Assembly: GCA_963796485.1 (NCBI GenBank)
Contig: CAWCLV010000007.1
Span: 273,568-337,567, forward strand
From: CAWCDJ01 sp963796485
Lineage (GTDB): Bacteria; Acidobacteriota; Terriglobia; Bryobacterales; Bryobacteraceae
Length of the DNA stretch: 64,000 nucleotides
Reading direction: 5' to 3'
In this document: piece after piece, positions 17,067-29,090 of the stretch
Numbering within the stretch: position 1 is the stretch's first letter
How the letters are laid out: each line of letters opens with the position of its first letter
Made by a program: the position numbers and the translations under genes
Notes under the pieces: model-generated
Told to the model about the DNA's origin: nothing
What the model saw: only the letters and a program-made list of their open reading frames with translations
Databases searched by the model: none

Positions 17067-18448
17067 CCCTGCGCCTCCTCTTCGACTTTCGCCTCCGGCA
17101 GAAGAGTCCGGACTTCAAAGATGGAAATCATGGGGAGCAAACGGATAAAGATGAAAAACAGGAAAAGGAACAGGCCGATCGTGCCGAGATAGGTCGCCCA
17201 ATCCCAGCGCGTGGCGTGGAAGTTACGCCATGCCGAGGGCAGGTAATCCTGCGCCAGGCTGCTCACGATAATGACGTAGCGCTCGAGCCACATGCCGACC
17301 AGAACCACGATCGAGGAAATGAACAGCAGGACCGGCGTCGAGCGCACTTTCTTGATCCACAGGAATTGCGGCGCGATGATGTTGCACGAAACCAGCACCC
17401 AGTAGTTCAGCGCGTACGGGCCGGTCATGCGGTGCCAGAAGGCCGCCATCTCGTAAACGTTGCCGCTGTACCAGGCCAGAAACAACTCCATCATGTAGGA
17501 ATAGGCGACGATCAATCCGGTGGCCAGCATCACTTTGCCGCAGTTATCCAGGTGCTTGTCGGTGATCAGCCCCTGCAATCCGTAAACAGAGCGCAGCGGA
17601 ATGGCGAGGGCCAGCACCATCGCGAAACCGGAGTAGATCGCGCCCGCCACGAAGTAGGGCGGGAAAAACGTGCTGTGCCAGCCGGGCACGATGGCGATGG
17701 TGAAGTCGAAGCTGACCACGGTGTGAACCGAGAGCACCAGCGGCGTTGCGAGGCCGGCCAGCAGCAGGGACGCCGTCTCATAGACCGCCCAGTGGCGGGC
17801 CGATCCGCGCCATCCCATGGAGAGGATTCCGTACGTGAAGCGCGCGAACCGGTTCGTGGTCCGGTCGCGCAGTGTGGCCAGGTCGGGCATCAGACCGACG
17901 TACCAGAACAGCAGCGACACGGTGGCGTATGTCGAAACCGCGAACACGTCCCACACCAGCGGGCTGCGGAAATTCGGCTGCACGCCCATCGTGTTCGGAT
18001 ACGGGAAGAGCCAGTAGAACAGCCACGGCCGGCCGAGGTGAAGCAGGGGGAACATGCCGGCGCACGCCACCGCGAACAGGGTCATGGCTTCCGCGAACCG
18101 GTTGATGGAATTGCGCCAGCGCTGATTCAGCAGCAGGAGGATGGCGGAAATGAGGGTGCCTGCATGCCCGATACCAATCCACCACACGAAATTCGTGATG
18201 GCGAAGCCCCAGGCGACCGGGATCATGAGTCCCCAGATGCCGACGCCTTTCGCAAACAGCAGCGCCACCGACCACAGCAACAGGAACATCAGTGCCAGTC
18301 CGACGGTAACCCCGGCGTACCAGAACAGCGGCGTCTTCTTGGTAAGCACCACCGTCGCGATCTGGTCCGTGACCGACGCAAAGGTGTAACCCTGGGCGAT
18401 GATGTCCTTGTCCGACTTGGTTTCTAAAGTTAGTCTTTCATCTGCCAT
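17063..18448 (-). CDS. actC: Alternative complex III subunit ActC (NrfD-like)
   Basis: Polytopic membrane subunit, 461 residues and about ten helices, thought to form the quinol-binding site of ACIII with ActB. Diagnostic stretches include PVAWGFAITNFVWWIGIGHA, GTLISAILLLLNQRWRNSIN, GRPWLFYWLFPYPNTMG, DFTIAIVPGWHSTFFPPYFV and LERYVIIVSSLAQDYLPSAW. Ordered as in canonical act operons, 9 bp after actB. Confidence 0.95.
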   Translation of the reverse strand: MADERLTLETKSDKDIIAQGYTFASVTDQIATVVLTKKTPLFWYAGVTVGLALMFLLLWSVALLFAKGVGIWGLMIPVAWGFAITNFVWWIGIGHAGTLISAILLLLNQRWRNSINRFAEAMTLFAVACAGMFPLLHLGRPWLFYWLFPYPNTMGVQPNFRSPLVWDVFAVSTYATVSLLFWYVGLMPDLATLRDRTTNRFARFTYGILSMGWRGSARHWAVYETASLLLAGLATPLVLSVHTVVSFDFTIAIVPGWHSTFFPPYFVAGAIYSGFAMVLALAIPLRSVYGLQGLITDKHLDNCGKVMLATGLIVAYSYMMELFLAWYSGNVYEMAAFWHRMTGPYALNYWVLVSCNIIAPQFLWIKKVRSTPVLLFISSIVVLVGMWLERYVIIVSSLAQDYLPSAWRNFHATRWDWATYLGTIGLFLFLFFIFIRLLPMISIFEVRTLLPEAKVEEEAQG

Positions 18449-18457
18449 GGCGGCGAC

Positions 18458-21447
<2,990 letters not shown>

Positions 21448-21451
<4 letters not shown>

Positions 21452-22107
21452 CGGTGGCAAGTAGAACAACTGGTCAGGAAGCGCGCATCGTGGATATGGT
21501 TTTCAGCCATCAGACGGCGGCCGATTTCGTCCTGGTCGCCTTTGGGCTGGTACCCCATCGTGGTGATGTATTCGCGCGGCCTGAGATACTTTTCGGGGTT
21601 GCGGTGGCAGTTGAGGCACCACTCCATGTGCAGCGTGGGTTCCTGAGCCGTAAGCGGCATCAGGTCCACGCGGCCGTGGCAGCTTTCGCAACCAACCCCT
21701 TTCGCGACATGAATGCTGTGATTGAAGTAAACGTAATCCGGCAGATCGTAGACGCGGGTCCAGCGAATCGACTGATTGGTTCGGAAGCTCGCGCGCACCG
21801 GCTCCAGGGTGGCGCTGGTGTTCCAGATCTGCGAGTGGCAGTTCATGCAGGTCTTGGTGGGTGGAATATTAGCGAAACTCGACTGTTCCACCGAGGTGTG
21901 GCAGTAGCGGCAGTCCAACCCCAGCCCGCCGACATGGTGGGCATGGCTGAAAGGTACGGGCTGCTCCCGCGGTTGCTGAGAACGCGTCGCGTAGTAGGAA
22001 CGATCCAACTCCGCGCCGGCCCAACCGAGAAAGACGACGATGAACACGGCGCCGAAAATGGTGATCCGCGCAAACGTGTTCGTGCTGTGATGGAAGATTT
22101 GGGGCAT
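21448..22107 (-). CDS. actA: Alternative complex III pentaheme cytochrome c, ActA
   Basis: Multiheme cytochrome, 219 residues with one N-terminal membrane helix (FGAVFIVVFLGWAG). Five CxxCH sites are visible at residues 66-70, 87-91, 140-144, 164-168 and 214-218, the standard number for ActA. The ATG at 22107 has GGAGG 9 nt upstream. First gene of the act-cox operon, so its upstream region should hold the promoter for the whole respiratory block. Confidence 0.94.
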
Positions 22108-22310
22108 AGCTTAGGCCCTCCGCCCCATGTCCAAATTCAATACTGTGTAATTTCGCATCAGGAAGACAGCAAACTACAAACCAACGACCCTAATTCATCC
22201 CTCTGTCAGTGTCCCTTGATTCGGCGATTCGAATTATCTGATGGCCGAAACCAGGATTTGGCTTCATTGTAAACGAAGCAAGAACCGATTTACACCTTTG
22301 ACCCTCGCTG
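22108..22310. promoter_or_regulatory. Upstream region of act-cox operon
   Basis: AT-richer leader region with no credible gene. Reading the minus strand toward actA, TTGCTG, 17 bp, then TACACA is a weak sigma-70-like candidate about 40 bp before the start codon. Part of this region is more AT-rich than its surroundings, which fits a promoter, but no clear regulator site can be named. Confidence 0.35.
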
Positions 22311-22360
22311 GCATCACAAAACTCCCGCCGCACTAAGCGGCCGGCCCATGCTTGTGATGC
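22311..22360. repeat. Nested inverted repeat after the asparaginase gene
   Basis: Perfect 9-bp outer arms GCATCACAA (22311-22319) and TTGTGATGC (22352-22360) enclose an inner hairpin GCCGC-ACTAA-GCGGC (22327-22341). It lies 20 bp past the stop of the hydrolase gene and upstream of actA, so it could terminate the former or regulate the latter. No T-run follows on the minus strand. Confidence 0.6.
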
Positions 22361-22380
22361 AAAATTAAACATCCGCCCGG

Positions 22381-23508
22381 CTATTTCCACTCCAACAAAT
22401 AAACGGAATTCTCCTGCCGGCTTTCTCCGGGGCCGGTAGAGACGGCAAACTGGGGCGTTCCCCGGTCGGGCCGCGGTCCCCAGAGGGTCGCGCCCGCATA
22501 TTCGCCGTCTTTTCGCAAAGCGTAAAAATCCAACTCCACGGCCCGCAGCCGCTTCTGGTCGTTATCGAAATTCCGCGCGACACGCTTCAATGCGTCGAGC
22601 GCGGCCTCTTTCGGCGTCATGCCATGCCGCATGTTCTCGACGATCGTGTGAGCACCGCAAACCCGTAAATTTTCTTCGCCGCGACCGGTGGAGCCCGCGC
22701 CTCCGATATCCTGATCGAGCCACAATCCGCCGCCGATGATGGGTGAATCGCCCACGCGCCCCGGAATTTTGAAGGCCATTCCGCTGGTGGTGGTGACCGT
22801 TGACATCTCGCCCTTTTCATTCAGGGCGATGCAATTGATGGTTCCGTGCGGCGGGTGCGCGGCGTTGCGGAGCGCTTCGGCGAGGAGTTCCTCACTTGCT
22901 TCCGGAAACACTTTTCTCAGCTCGCCGATCTTCTTCGCGGAAGGCTTGGGCGGAGCGTCCACGCCGGACTCCCAGTTGGTGTGGCCGCTGGGGTCGCGAA
23001 GGCTGCGCTTCCAGACCAGCCACTGGATCCGCGCCTCGTCAGTGAGGAGATTTTCCTCAGGGAATCCGTACGCTTTGGCAAAACGTAGCGCGCCTTCGCC
23101 GACCAGCATCATGTGATCGGTCTCGAGGGCCACCTTTTGCGCCACCTTCGAAGGCGTCTTGATGTTCCGTATGGCGCCCACCGCGCCGCCCCGGCGCGAA
23201 GGTCCGTGAATGCAGCTGGCATCGAGTTCGACCACGCCGTCTTCATTCGGCAGGCCGCCGTAACCGACGCTGCTGTCGCGGGAATCGAGTTCCACGATGT
23301 TCACGCCGGCGATCACGGCATCGAGCGTGTCCGCGCCGGAGTGAATCATCTCCATCGCCCTGGAACAGCAGTTGACGCCGCCGTTATTCCGATTCGCCGT
23401 GGAGATCACGATGTTCCTGGGGCGTGACTGCCCCGTGACCGTGCGGATCATGGGGAACACGGCAGCGCCGATCATGGCAGATCGGCGCGTAAATGTGTTG
23501 TCCTTCAT
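22381..23508 (-). CDS. Glycosylasparaginase / isoaspartyl peptidase family hydrolase, Tat signal
   Basis: N-terminal-nucleophile hydrolase of asparaginase family 2. It should self-cleave to expose a threonine and then hydrolyse asparagine-linked amides. It has 375 residues from the ATG at 23508. The signal TRRSAMIGAAVFPMIRTV is Tat-like. The autocleavage site is HGT at 221-223, so Thr223 is the predicted nucleophile. DSPIIGGGLWLDQDIGGAGS and GRGEENLRVCGAHTIVE supply the conserved Arg/Gly substrate loop. Close relatives are N4-(beta-N-acetylglucosaminyl)-L-asparaginases. With the GH125 gene it may indicate glycoprotein turnover; that link is inference. Confidence 0.87.
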   Translation of the reverse strand: MKDNTFTRRSAMIGAAVFPMIRTVTGQSRPRNIVISTANRNNGGVNCCSRAMEMIHSGADTLDAVIAGVNIVELDSRDSSVGYGGLPNEDGVVELDASCIHGPSRRGGAVGAIRNIKTPSKVAQKVALETDHMMLVGEGALRFAKAYGFPEENLLTDEARIQWLVWKRSLRDPSGHTNWESGVDAPPKPSAKKIGELRKVFPEASEELLAEALRNAAHPPHGTINCIALNEKGEMSTVTTTSGMAFKIPGRVGDSPIIGGGLWLDQDIGGAGSTGRGEENLRVCGAHTIVENMRHGMTPKEAALDALKRVARNFDNDQKRLRAVELDFYALRKDGEYAGATLWGPRPDRGTPQFAVSTGPGESRQENSVYLLEWK

Positions 23509-23661
23509 GACTGAGCCTTTCCGCTTCCAGAACACCAAGGCCCCGGTCGGCCAGACCCGAAGAGAATGGCTGTGCGGAAGAAAATCATTATGTCATAGGC
23601 GGAGCAGGATGGCGTACTCCGGTTTGCGGAGGCGCACCCGGCCTGCCGATGACGTGCGCAG

Positions 23662-24102
23662 TCACTGGATCTTCATGGAATCGTCGAATTTCAGCTCGAC
23701 TTGGCCGGGTTTACCAGGTTCGAGCTTTACCGGAGCGGGCGTACCCTCCTCTTTCGAGTACAGGCCCATGGACGACCCCTGAGGGGGCGGGCCGGACGCG
23801 CCGTCATAAGCCCCGTTCGGGTCGAATGCCGCGACAACGTAAACAGTCGCCGCGACGATATTCGGGATCGTGACCGTTTCGCCCTTCGCCGTGGCGCTCC
23901 CGCTGGCGATCGGCATGACACCGCCCTGCATGAAGTCGGGCGTATCGAACAGAAACACGAAAATCTTGTGCTTCGCGTCCACGGTACTCGAGCCGGCATA
24001 GTTCAGCTTGACCTGGAGGGAGCGGGCAGGTGCGCTCTGCTGCGCGGCTGCCTGAAAGGCAAGCGCCAGCATGCCCGCCGCAATCCAAAGGCGTTTTCTC
24101 AT
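23662..24102 (-). CDS. Secreted beta-rich protein of unknown function
   Basis: Not recognised. It has 146 residues with a clear signal peptide (MRKRLWIAAGMLALAFQAAA). The mature part looks like a single beta-sandwich of the Ig or carboxypeptidase-regulatory kind: LQVKLNYAGSSTVDAKHKIF, VFLFDTPDFM and VAAFDPNGAYDGASGPPPQG. The GLYSKEEGTPAPVKLEPGKP tail suggests a final strand. No catalytic motif is visible. Stands alone between two other exported proteins. Confidence 0.75.
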   Translation of the reverse strand: MRKRLWIAAGMLALAFQAAAQQSAPARSLQVKLNYAGSSTVDAKHKIFVFLFDTPDFMQGGVMPIASGSATAKGETVTIPNIVAATVYVVAAFDPNGAYDGASGPPPQGSSMGLYSKEEGTPAPVKLEPGKPGQVELKFDDSMKIQ

Positions 24103-24174
24103 CGGTAACTCCTTTTCAGCCCTTACGGATCTGAGGCCGGCAATGTTCCGCTGCCGGCTGGCCGGCCAGAAGGC

Positions 24175-24798
24175 CTATTTCGCCAGTTCGCCGCTGGTGG
24201 CATTCACCAGGGCCGCGTAGCCGTTCTTGCTGGTCCCCCACATGATGTACCAGATGGGCGCCGCGAACCGGGAAGCGTTGCCCAGCCGCAAGGTGGCCTT
24301 CTCGTCCGGGTGCTTAGTCAGCCACGCCGAAGCCTTTTCGGCGGCCATTTTATAGGCCGCGTCGGAATCCACGGAAAACTCGCTGTTGGCGAAGGGCTTG
24401 CTGGTGGAAGTGGCTCCGCCATATGGCAATGAGTTGCCGATCGTGATTCCTTTGTGGAAGTCGCCGCTGTCCACCGCTGAGTAGGTAAAGGTTCGCGCTT
24501 CCTTCCGGCTTGGGGAGACGAAGACGATCGTCCACAGGCCGGCCTTACCGTTATCGTTTTGGATACCGGGCACTTTGCCGCTCACCACGCTGAGCGCCAG
24601 AAGATCGGTCGCCCATGCGCGCGCCGGTTTGTAGGCTTCGTAAAACGCCCGCTGTGCGGTTACGGCTTCCGGAGCCGTGACAGGCTCCTTGGTTGCCGCG
24701 GCATCTTTCTTTGCTTCTGTTTTGGGGGCTCCCGAACAACCAGCGAACAGTAAGACGGCCCCAAGAGCAATTCCACTAAACAGGACCTTTTTGTTCAT
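24175..24798 (-). CDS. Putative lipoprotein of unknown function
   Basis: It has 207 residues with a lipoprotein signal GIALGAVLLFAGCSG (Cys about 21) followed by a short Lys/Ala/Glu-rich linker. The folded part contains LWTIVFVSPSRKEARTFTYS, an alternating strand pattern, and ends with PIWYIMWGTSKNGYAALVNA. That layout loosely resembles PepSY-type beta-alpha domains, but I would not assign a family. Divergent from the DUF1080 gene, from which it is separated by 96 bp. Confidence 0.72.
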   Translation of the reverse strand: MNKKVLFSGIALGAVLLFAGCSGAPKTEAKKDAAATKEPVTAPEAVTAQRAFYEAYKPARAWATDLLALSVVSGKVPGIQNDNGKAGLWTIVFVSPSRKEARTFTYSAVDSGDFHKGITIGNSLPYGGATSTSKPFANSEFSVDSDAAYKMAAEKASAWLTKHPDEKATLRLGNASRFAAPIWYIMWGTSKNGYAALVNATSGELAK

Positions 24799-24894
24799 AA
24801 ACCACCAAATACATATTACGCCCGCAAATAATCCTTTGCCGCAGGGAGATGCTAGAATTCCGCCAGGACCCCACCGTCAACCTGGAGGAGAAAC

Positions 24895-25953
24895 GTGCCG
24901 AACAACCCAAAGACCCTGGTCCGCCGCAGGGACATCATCAAAATCTGCGCCATCGGTGCGGGCCTGCGGTACGCAAGGGGCAGCGCGCCCGGGGCTGTTC
25001 CGGTCTTCGACGGAAAGAGCCTGGCTGGATGGGTTCAGGTGGAAAACGGCGCGACGGCGCTTTCGAGCGGCGGCATTCTCGATCCGGCGGCTCTCGCCCG
25101 GCAAATCAGTAGCGGGTTGGATCCGGTTACGGCATTTTTGCGCGCGCGGATGCCGGACAACTTAGTGGCGGAACTTGCAGGCTACTCCGCTTCGAGGCCG
25201 AACGCCAAAGACGTGCTCTCCGAACTGGTGAAGCAGTTGAATCAGGTAATCTCCGGTCCATCGATTTACGACAAACAACTCTTCCTCGACGTAGTCCTGC
25301 GCCCCGAAACCAGGGAACTGCTGCAGGGAAATCCGAGCGGCCCGGACGCAGCGCGCCTCAATAAACTCCTGCTGGAAGACGCCTATCCCGCCAAACTGGC
25401 GAAGAGTTCCATGACGGGATGGGTGGTGAAAGACGGTGCGATGGCAAGCACGGGCGCGGGCCGGGGGGTGATCTACACGGAAGAGGATTACGGAAGGTTC
25501 CGGTTGATGTTCACGATGAGGCATGTTTCCGGAAATCCGGACCATCAGGCTTGTGTGCTGATTTTCTGCACGCGGCCGAAGCCGGGAGAAAAGCCCCCGG
25601 ACGCGCTCGCCGGCATCCAATTCCAGGTCCCCAACGGCGGCCATTGGGACTACCGCCCGAGCATGAACAACAACGGCGGGCCCGAGTTCACGACGATTAC
25701 GAAGACGCAGTTCGACCCCCATCAATGGAGCAGGGTCGAAATCCTGGCCGACGCAGGAGCGGGAACAGCGCGAATGGCAGTGGCGCAGCCACCCGGCGCG
25801 CGGGCGGTGGAGGTGCTCGATTTCAAAGATCCCGCCGCGGGCAAACCGGGGCCGTTCGCGTGGCAGATGCACAACGCGGGCCTCCTGGACGAATACAAAG
25901 ACGTCACCATCGAGGTGGATCCGCAAGAGGACGCACTGATCACGACCAGGTAA
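24895..25953 (+). CDS. DUF1080 (concanavalin-like) protein with helical insertion
   Basis: Exported protein of the DUF1080 / 3-keto-disaccharide hydrolase-type family. It has 352 residues from a GTG with GGAGG 5 nt upstream. The N-terminus RRRDIIKICAIGAG is Tat-like. The domain opens with VFDGKSLAGW (residues 37-46) but is interrupted by a mostly helical segment at about 57-172. It resumes with MTGWVVKDGAMASTGAGRGV, the DYGRFRLMFTMRH strand and the late GPFAWQMHNAGLLDEYKDVT motif. Family members usually run straight through. Converges on the SDR gene with a 14-bp gap. Confidence 0.82.
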   Translation: MPNNPKTLVRRRDIIKICAIGAGLRYARGSAPGAVPVFDGKSLAGWVQVENGATALSSGGILDPAALARQISSGLDPVTAFLRARMPDNLVAELAGYSASRPNAKDVLSELVKQLNQVISGPSIYDKQLFLDVVLRPETRELLQGNPSGPDAARLNKLLLEDAYPAKLAKSSMTGWVVKDGAMASTGAGRGVIYTEEDYGRFRLMFTMRHVSGNPDHQACVLIFCTRPKPGEKPPDALAGIQFQVPNGGHWDYRPSMNNNGGPEFTTITKTQFDPHQWSRVEILADAGAGTARMAVAQPPGARAVEVLDFKDPAAGKPGPFAWQMHNAGLLDEYKDVTIEVDPQEDALITTR

Positions 25954-25967
25954 AGCCCCCGGCTGAC

Positions 25968-26687
25968 CTAGCCGCGGCCGATGTACGGCATCCTGGTCGC
26001 CATTACGGTCATGAACTGCACGTTGGCATCCAGCGGCAGGGTGGCGATGAAAACCACCGCCCTGGCCACGTGGTCGAGATCCATCCGGGGTTCGATGCCC
26101 TCCATCCGCGCGGTCATCGGCGTAGCGGCATTACCGATATCGATTTGGCTGCAGGCGATATCGAACTCGCGGCCGTCGAGCGCAATCGAGCGAGTCAGGC
26201 CCGTTATGGCGTGCTTGGTGGCGGTGTACGGCGCGGAGTGCGGCCGCGGGACGTGAGCGGAGAGCGACCCGTTGTTGATGATGCGCCCGCCGCGCGGCGT
26301 CTGGTTTTTCATGATCCGAATCGCGTGCTGGGCGCACAGGAAAGAACCGGTGAGATTGACCGCCACCACCCGGCTCCACTGTTCGCAGGTAAGGTCTTCC
26401 ATGGGGATGGCGGGAGCACCGATCCCGGCGTTGTTGAAGAGCAGGTCGAGGCGGCCGTAAACTTCCCGGATCCGCGCGAACAGTGCGTTGACCGATTCGG
26501 GGTTGCCCACATCGGCCGGCACCGGCAGCATGTGGCCCGCGGATTGCGCGGCGGTCTCTTCCAACTCGGCGGCGCGCCGGCCTGCCAGGACTACTGTAAA
26601 CCCGGCGCATTCGAGAGCCAGGGCGGAGGCGCGGCCGATCCCGCTGCCGGCCCCGGTGACGAGAGCGATCCTGCGGGAATCGGGCAT
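25968..26687 (-). CDS. SDR-family NAD(P)-dependent oxidoreductase
   Basis: Classical short-chain dehydrogenase, 239 residues from the ATG at 26687. Cofactor motif TGAGSGIGRA, structural NNAG, catalytic Ser in NNGSLSAHVPRPHSA and YTATK (Tyr and Lys) are all present. The C-terminal part (MTARMEGIEPRMDLDHVARA) gives no substrate clue. The start codon shares one base with the stop of the aldo/keto reductase (TGATG), so the two are translationally coupled and may act on one metabolite. Confidence 0.9.
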   Translation of the reverse strand: MPDSRRIALVTGAGSGIGRASALALECAGFTVVLAGRRAAELEETAAQSAGHMLPVPADVGNPESVNALFARIREVYGRLDLLFNNAGIGAPAIPMEDLTCEQWSRVVAVNLTGSFLCAQHAIRIMKNQTPRGGRIINNGSLSAHVPRPHSAPYTATKHAITGLTRSIALDGREFDIACSQIDIGNAATPMTARMEGIEPRMDLDHVARAVVFIATLPLDANVQFMTVMATRMPYIGRG

Positions 26688-27679
26688 CAGGCGTGTCCCC
26701 GGATGGCGTGAGGCTGATAGCACTCTTCCAACCCCTTGCGCTCTTCGTCCGAGAGTTTCAGATCGGCGGCGGCCACCGCCTCCTCGAGGTGATGCATCTT
26801 ACTGGCACCGATGATGGGGGCGGTCACACCGGGACGCCCCAGAATCCAGGCGAGCGCCACCTGCGCATTGGAGACGCCGCGCGCGCGTGCGACCTCGGTG
26901 ATGCGGTTGACGATCTCGAAATCCGACGGCTGGTAATAAAGGCCGTGTGCGAACGTGTCGGTCTTGGCGCGGACCGTGTCTCCGAAATCCTCGGGACGCC
27001 GGTTGCCCATCACGAAGCCGCGGGCGAGAGGGCTCCATGGGATCACGCCGATGCCTTCCTCCCGGCACAGCGGAAGCATCTCGCGCTCCTCTTCCCGGTA
27101 GACGATGTTGTAGTGGTTCTGCATGCTGACGAACCGCGGCAGCCCGAGACGGTCGGCCGTGTACAGCGTCTTCGCAAACTGCCAGGCGTACATCGAAGAC
27201 GCGCCGATGTACAGGGCCTTGCCGGCGCGGACGACGTCGGCGAGAGCCTGGAGCATTTCTTCGATCGGCGTTTGCGGATCGAGACGGTGGATCTGGTAGA
27301 GGTCCACGTAGTCGGTGCCGAGCCGTTTCAGACTCGCATCGATGGAGTGGAAGATGTGCTTGCGCGAAAGTCCGCGATCGTTCGGGTCGTCGCTCATCGG
27401 GTTGAACACCTTGGTGGCGATGACCACACCGTCCCGCGACGGCGCGAAATCTTTCAAAGCGCGGCCGAGGATCTCTTCGCTGGCTCCCACCGAATACATG
27501 TCGGCGGTGTCGAAAAAGTTGATCCCGAGTTCCAGCGCGCGGCGAATGAACGGGCGGCTTTCCTCTTCTTCGAGAACCCACTCGCGCCATTTCCTGGAAC
27601 CGTAAGTCATGGCTCCGAGGCAGAGCCGGGAGACGCGGAGACCGGTGGAGCCCAGGCGAACGTAGTCCATGAGAGACAT
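26687..27679 (-). CDS. Aldo/keto reductase
   Basis: NADPH-dependent reductase of the AKR superfamily, 330 residues. The tetrad is visible: Asp in FFDTADMYSVGASEEILG, Tyr in DMY, Lys in VIATKVF and His in YQIHRLDP. GVIPWSPLARGFVMGNRR is the usual NADP-binding loop of YajO/Tas-like AKRs. Starts 22 bp after flgJ on the same strand with no visible terminator, so it may be read from the flagellar transcript, though a functional link is not expected. Confidence 0.91.
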   Translation of the reverse strand: MSLMDYVRLGSTGLRVSRLCLGAMTYGSRKWREWVLEEEESRPFIRRALELGINFFDTADMYSVGASEEILGRALKDFAPSRDGVVIATKVFNPMSDDPNDRGLSRKHIFHSIDASLKRLGTDYVDLYQIHRLDPQTPIEEMLQALADVVRAGKALYIGASSMYAWQFAKTLYTADRLGLPRFVSMQNHYNIVYREEEREMLPLCREEGIGVIPWSPLARGFVMGNRRPEDFGDTVRAKTDTFAHGLYYQPSDFEIVNRITEVARARGVSNAQVALAWILGRPGVTAPIIGASKMHHLEEAVAAADLKLSDEERKGLEECYQPHAIRGHA

Positions 27680-27701
27680 GGTATCAGGGGCCGCGGGAAT
27701 C

Positions 27702-27986
27702 CTAGCGCGATTCGGATTCCAGCCCCTTGCCGATGATTTGGGCGAGCCCTAAACCTCCGTTTTGCGCGAGCACGGCGGCGAGGTGCTGTTCCGCGAATTC
27801 GGTGGCGCAATCGGAAGACGAGTCCTGGCCGCCCATCCACCCGCCCCCGCTTTCGTGCACGGAGCGCAGAATCTGGCTCAGAAGAAGGGCCTCGAACTGC
27901 TGCGCGGCGTCTTTTACCTTGCCGGACTGTTGGGCCGCCGCCGGCGGCGTGGACAACAGGGCGGGCGAAATGTTGAGATCGGTCAT
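27702..27986 (-). CDS. flgJ: Flagellar rod-binding protein FlgJ, rod domain only
   Basis: Rod-cap/assembly protein, 94 residues. It matches the N-terminal rod-binding domain: KDAAQQFEALLLSQILRSVH followed by FAEQHLAAVLAQNGGLGLAQ. The muramidase domain found in enterobacterial FlgJ is absent, as in many other phyla, so wall digestion must come from another enzyme. Two bases after flgI. Confidence 0.9.
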   Translation of the reverse strand: MTDLNISPALLSTPPAAAQQSGKVKDAAQQFEALLLSQILRSVHESGGGWMGGQDSSSDCATEFAEQHLAAVLAQNGGLGLAQIIGKGLESESR

Positions 27987-27988
27987 GT

Positions 27989-29089
27989 TCAGATCACCTC
28001 GATATCGGCTTCGAGTGCTCCCGCACTGCGAAGGTTCTGGAGAATCGCAATTACGTCCCGGGGAGTGGAACCGATCGCTGCCATGGCGCGCACCAGATCC
28101 TCCACCGTGGCACCCTGCTTCAGGACCAGGTTGCGCGCCTTCTCCTCTTTGGCGGAGACCGTCGTTTGCGGGATAACCTGCGTGGAAGCTCCCGCCGGCG
28201 CCATCGGGCCGGGCTGCGAGACCGTATAGGTCGTCTGGATTTCCACACTCAGGTTGCCATGGAGAATGGCGACAGGCGCGATGCGCACGTTTTTGCCCAG
28301 GACGATCGTGCCGGTGCGCTCATTGATCACGACGCGGGCCGGGCCGTCGGGCTCTACCGTAAGGGCTTCGAGTTGGGCAATGAAGCCCGGGGTATTGGAA
28401 GCGAACGCGGGCGGGACCGCAACCCGCACCAGCCCGGCGTTCTCCGCCTGCGCAAGACCGGGAATCCCGGCGAACGTCTGGTTCACGGCCTCCGCGATGC
28501 GGGCCGACGTGGTGAAATCCGCTTGCCGGAGTTGCAGCCGCACGACTCCTTTAGGCTCGACCGAAGGTGCGACCCGTTCGACAATCGCGCTGTTCGGCGC
28601 CCGCCCCACGGTCGGATGGTTGACGGTCTGGGATGCGCCTCCACGGCCGCTCGAGAATCCGCCGGTCACCACGGGACCTTGCGCTACGGCGTAGACCTGT
28701 CCGTCGGCGCCGCGAAGCGAAGTCAGCACCAGAATCCCGCCTTGCAGGTTCGCGCAGTCCCCCACCGCGGCCACGGTGACATCGATGCGCGCGCCCGGCT
28801 GCGCAAAAGCCGGCAGCGTCGCGGTGACCATCACGGCAGCGGTATTGGCCACCTGGATGGCGGTGGGCGGAACCGAAACCCCCATCCGCTGCAGCAGGTT
28901 GGTCAGACTCTGGGCGGAGAACATCGTCTGCCGGCGATCCCCCGTGCCGGCAAGCCCGACGACCAGGCCGTAGCCGATCAGTTGGTTTTCACGCACGCCT
29001 TCGATCGAGACAAGATCCTTGAGACGGGCGGCCGGGAGGGCCGGGGCGGCGCATGCGTATATCAGGAGAAGCGCGAAAAGGCGTTTCAT
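27989..29089 (-). CDS. flgI: Flagellar P-ring protein FlgI
   Basis: Periplasmic P-ring subunit that forms the bushing around the rod in the peptidoglycan layer. It has 366 residues and a signal peptide MKRLFALLLIYACAAPALPA. Family motifs RLKDLVSIEGVRENQLIGYG, LVVGLAGTGDRR, VMVTATLPAFAQPGARIDVT and LVRAMAAIGSTPRDVIAILQ are intact. Presence of FlgI and FlgH confirms a diderm envelope. Confidence 0.96.
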   Translation of the reverse strand: MKRLFALLLIYACAAPALPAARLKDLVSIEGVRENQLIGYGLVVGLAGTGDRRQTMFSAQSLTNLLQRMGVSVPPTAIQVANTAAVMVTATLPAFAQPGARIDVTVAAVGDCANLQGGILVLTSLRGADGQVYAVAQGPVVTGGFSSGRGGASQTVNHPTVGRAPNSAIVERVAPSVEPKGVVRLQLRQADFTTSARIAEAVNQTFAGIPGLAQAENAGLVRVAVPPAFASNTPGFIAQLEALTVEPDGPARVVINERTGTIVLGKNVRIAPVAILHGNLSVEIQTTYTVSQPGPMAPAGASTQVIPQTTVSAKEEKARNLVLKQGATVEDLVRAMAAIGSTPRDVIAILQNLRSAGALEADIEVI

Positions 29090-29090
29090 A

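Noticed and set aside
22311..22360. CRP-like half-sites TCACA and TGTGA
   Set aside because: They face the wrong way and are about 30 bp apart, so they do not form a CRP/FNR site.
27679..27702. A metabolic role of the SDR/AKR pair in motility
   Set aside because: They follow flgJ closely on the same strand, but nothing in the sequences suggests a flagellar role.
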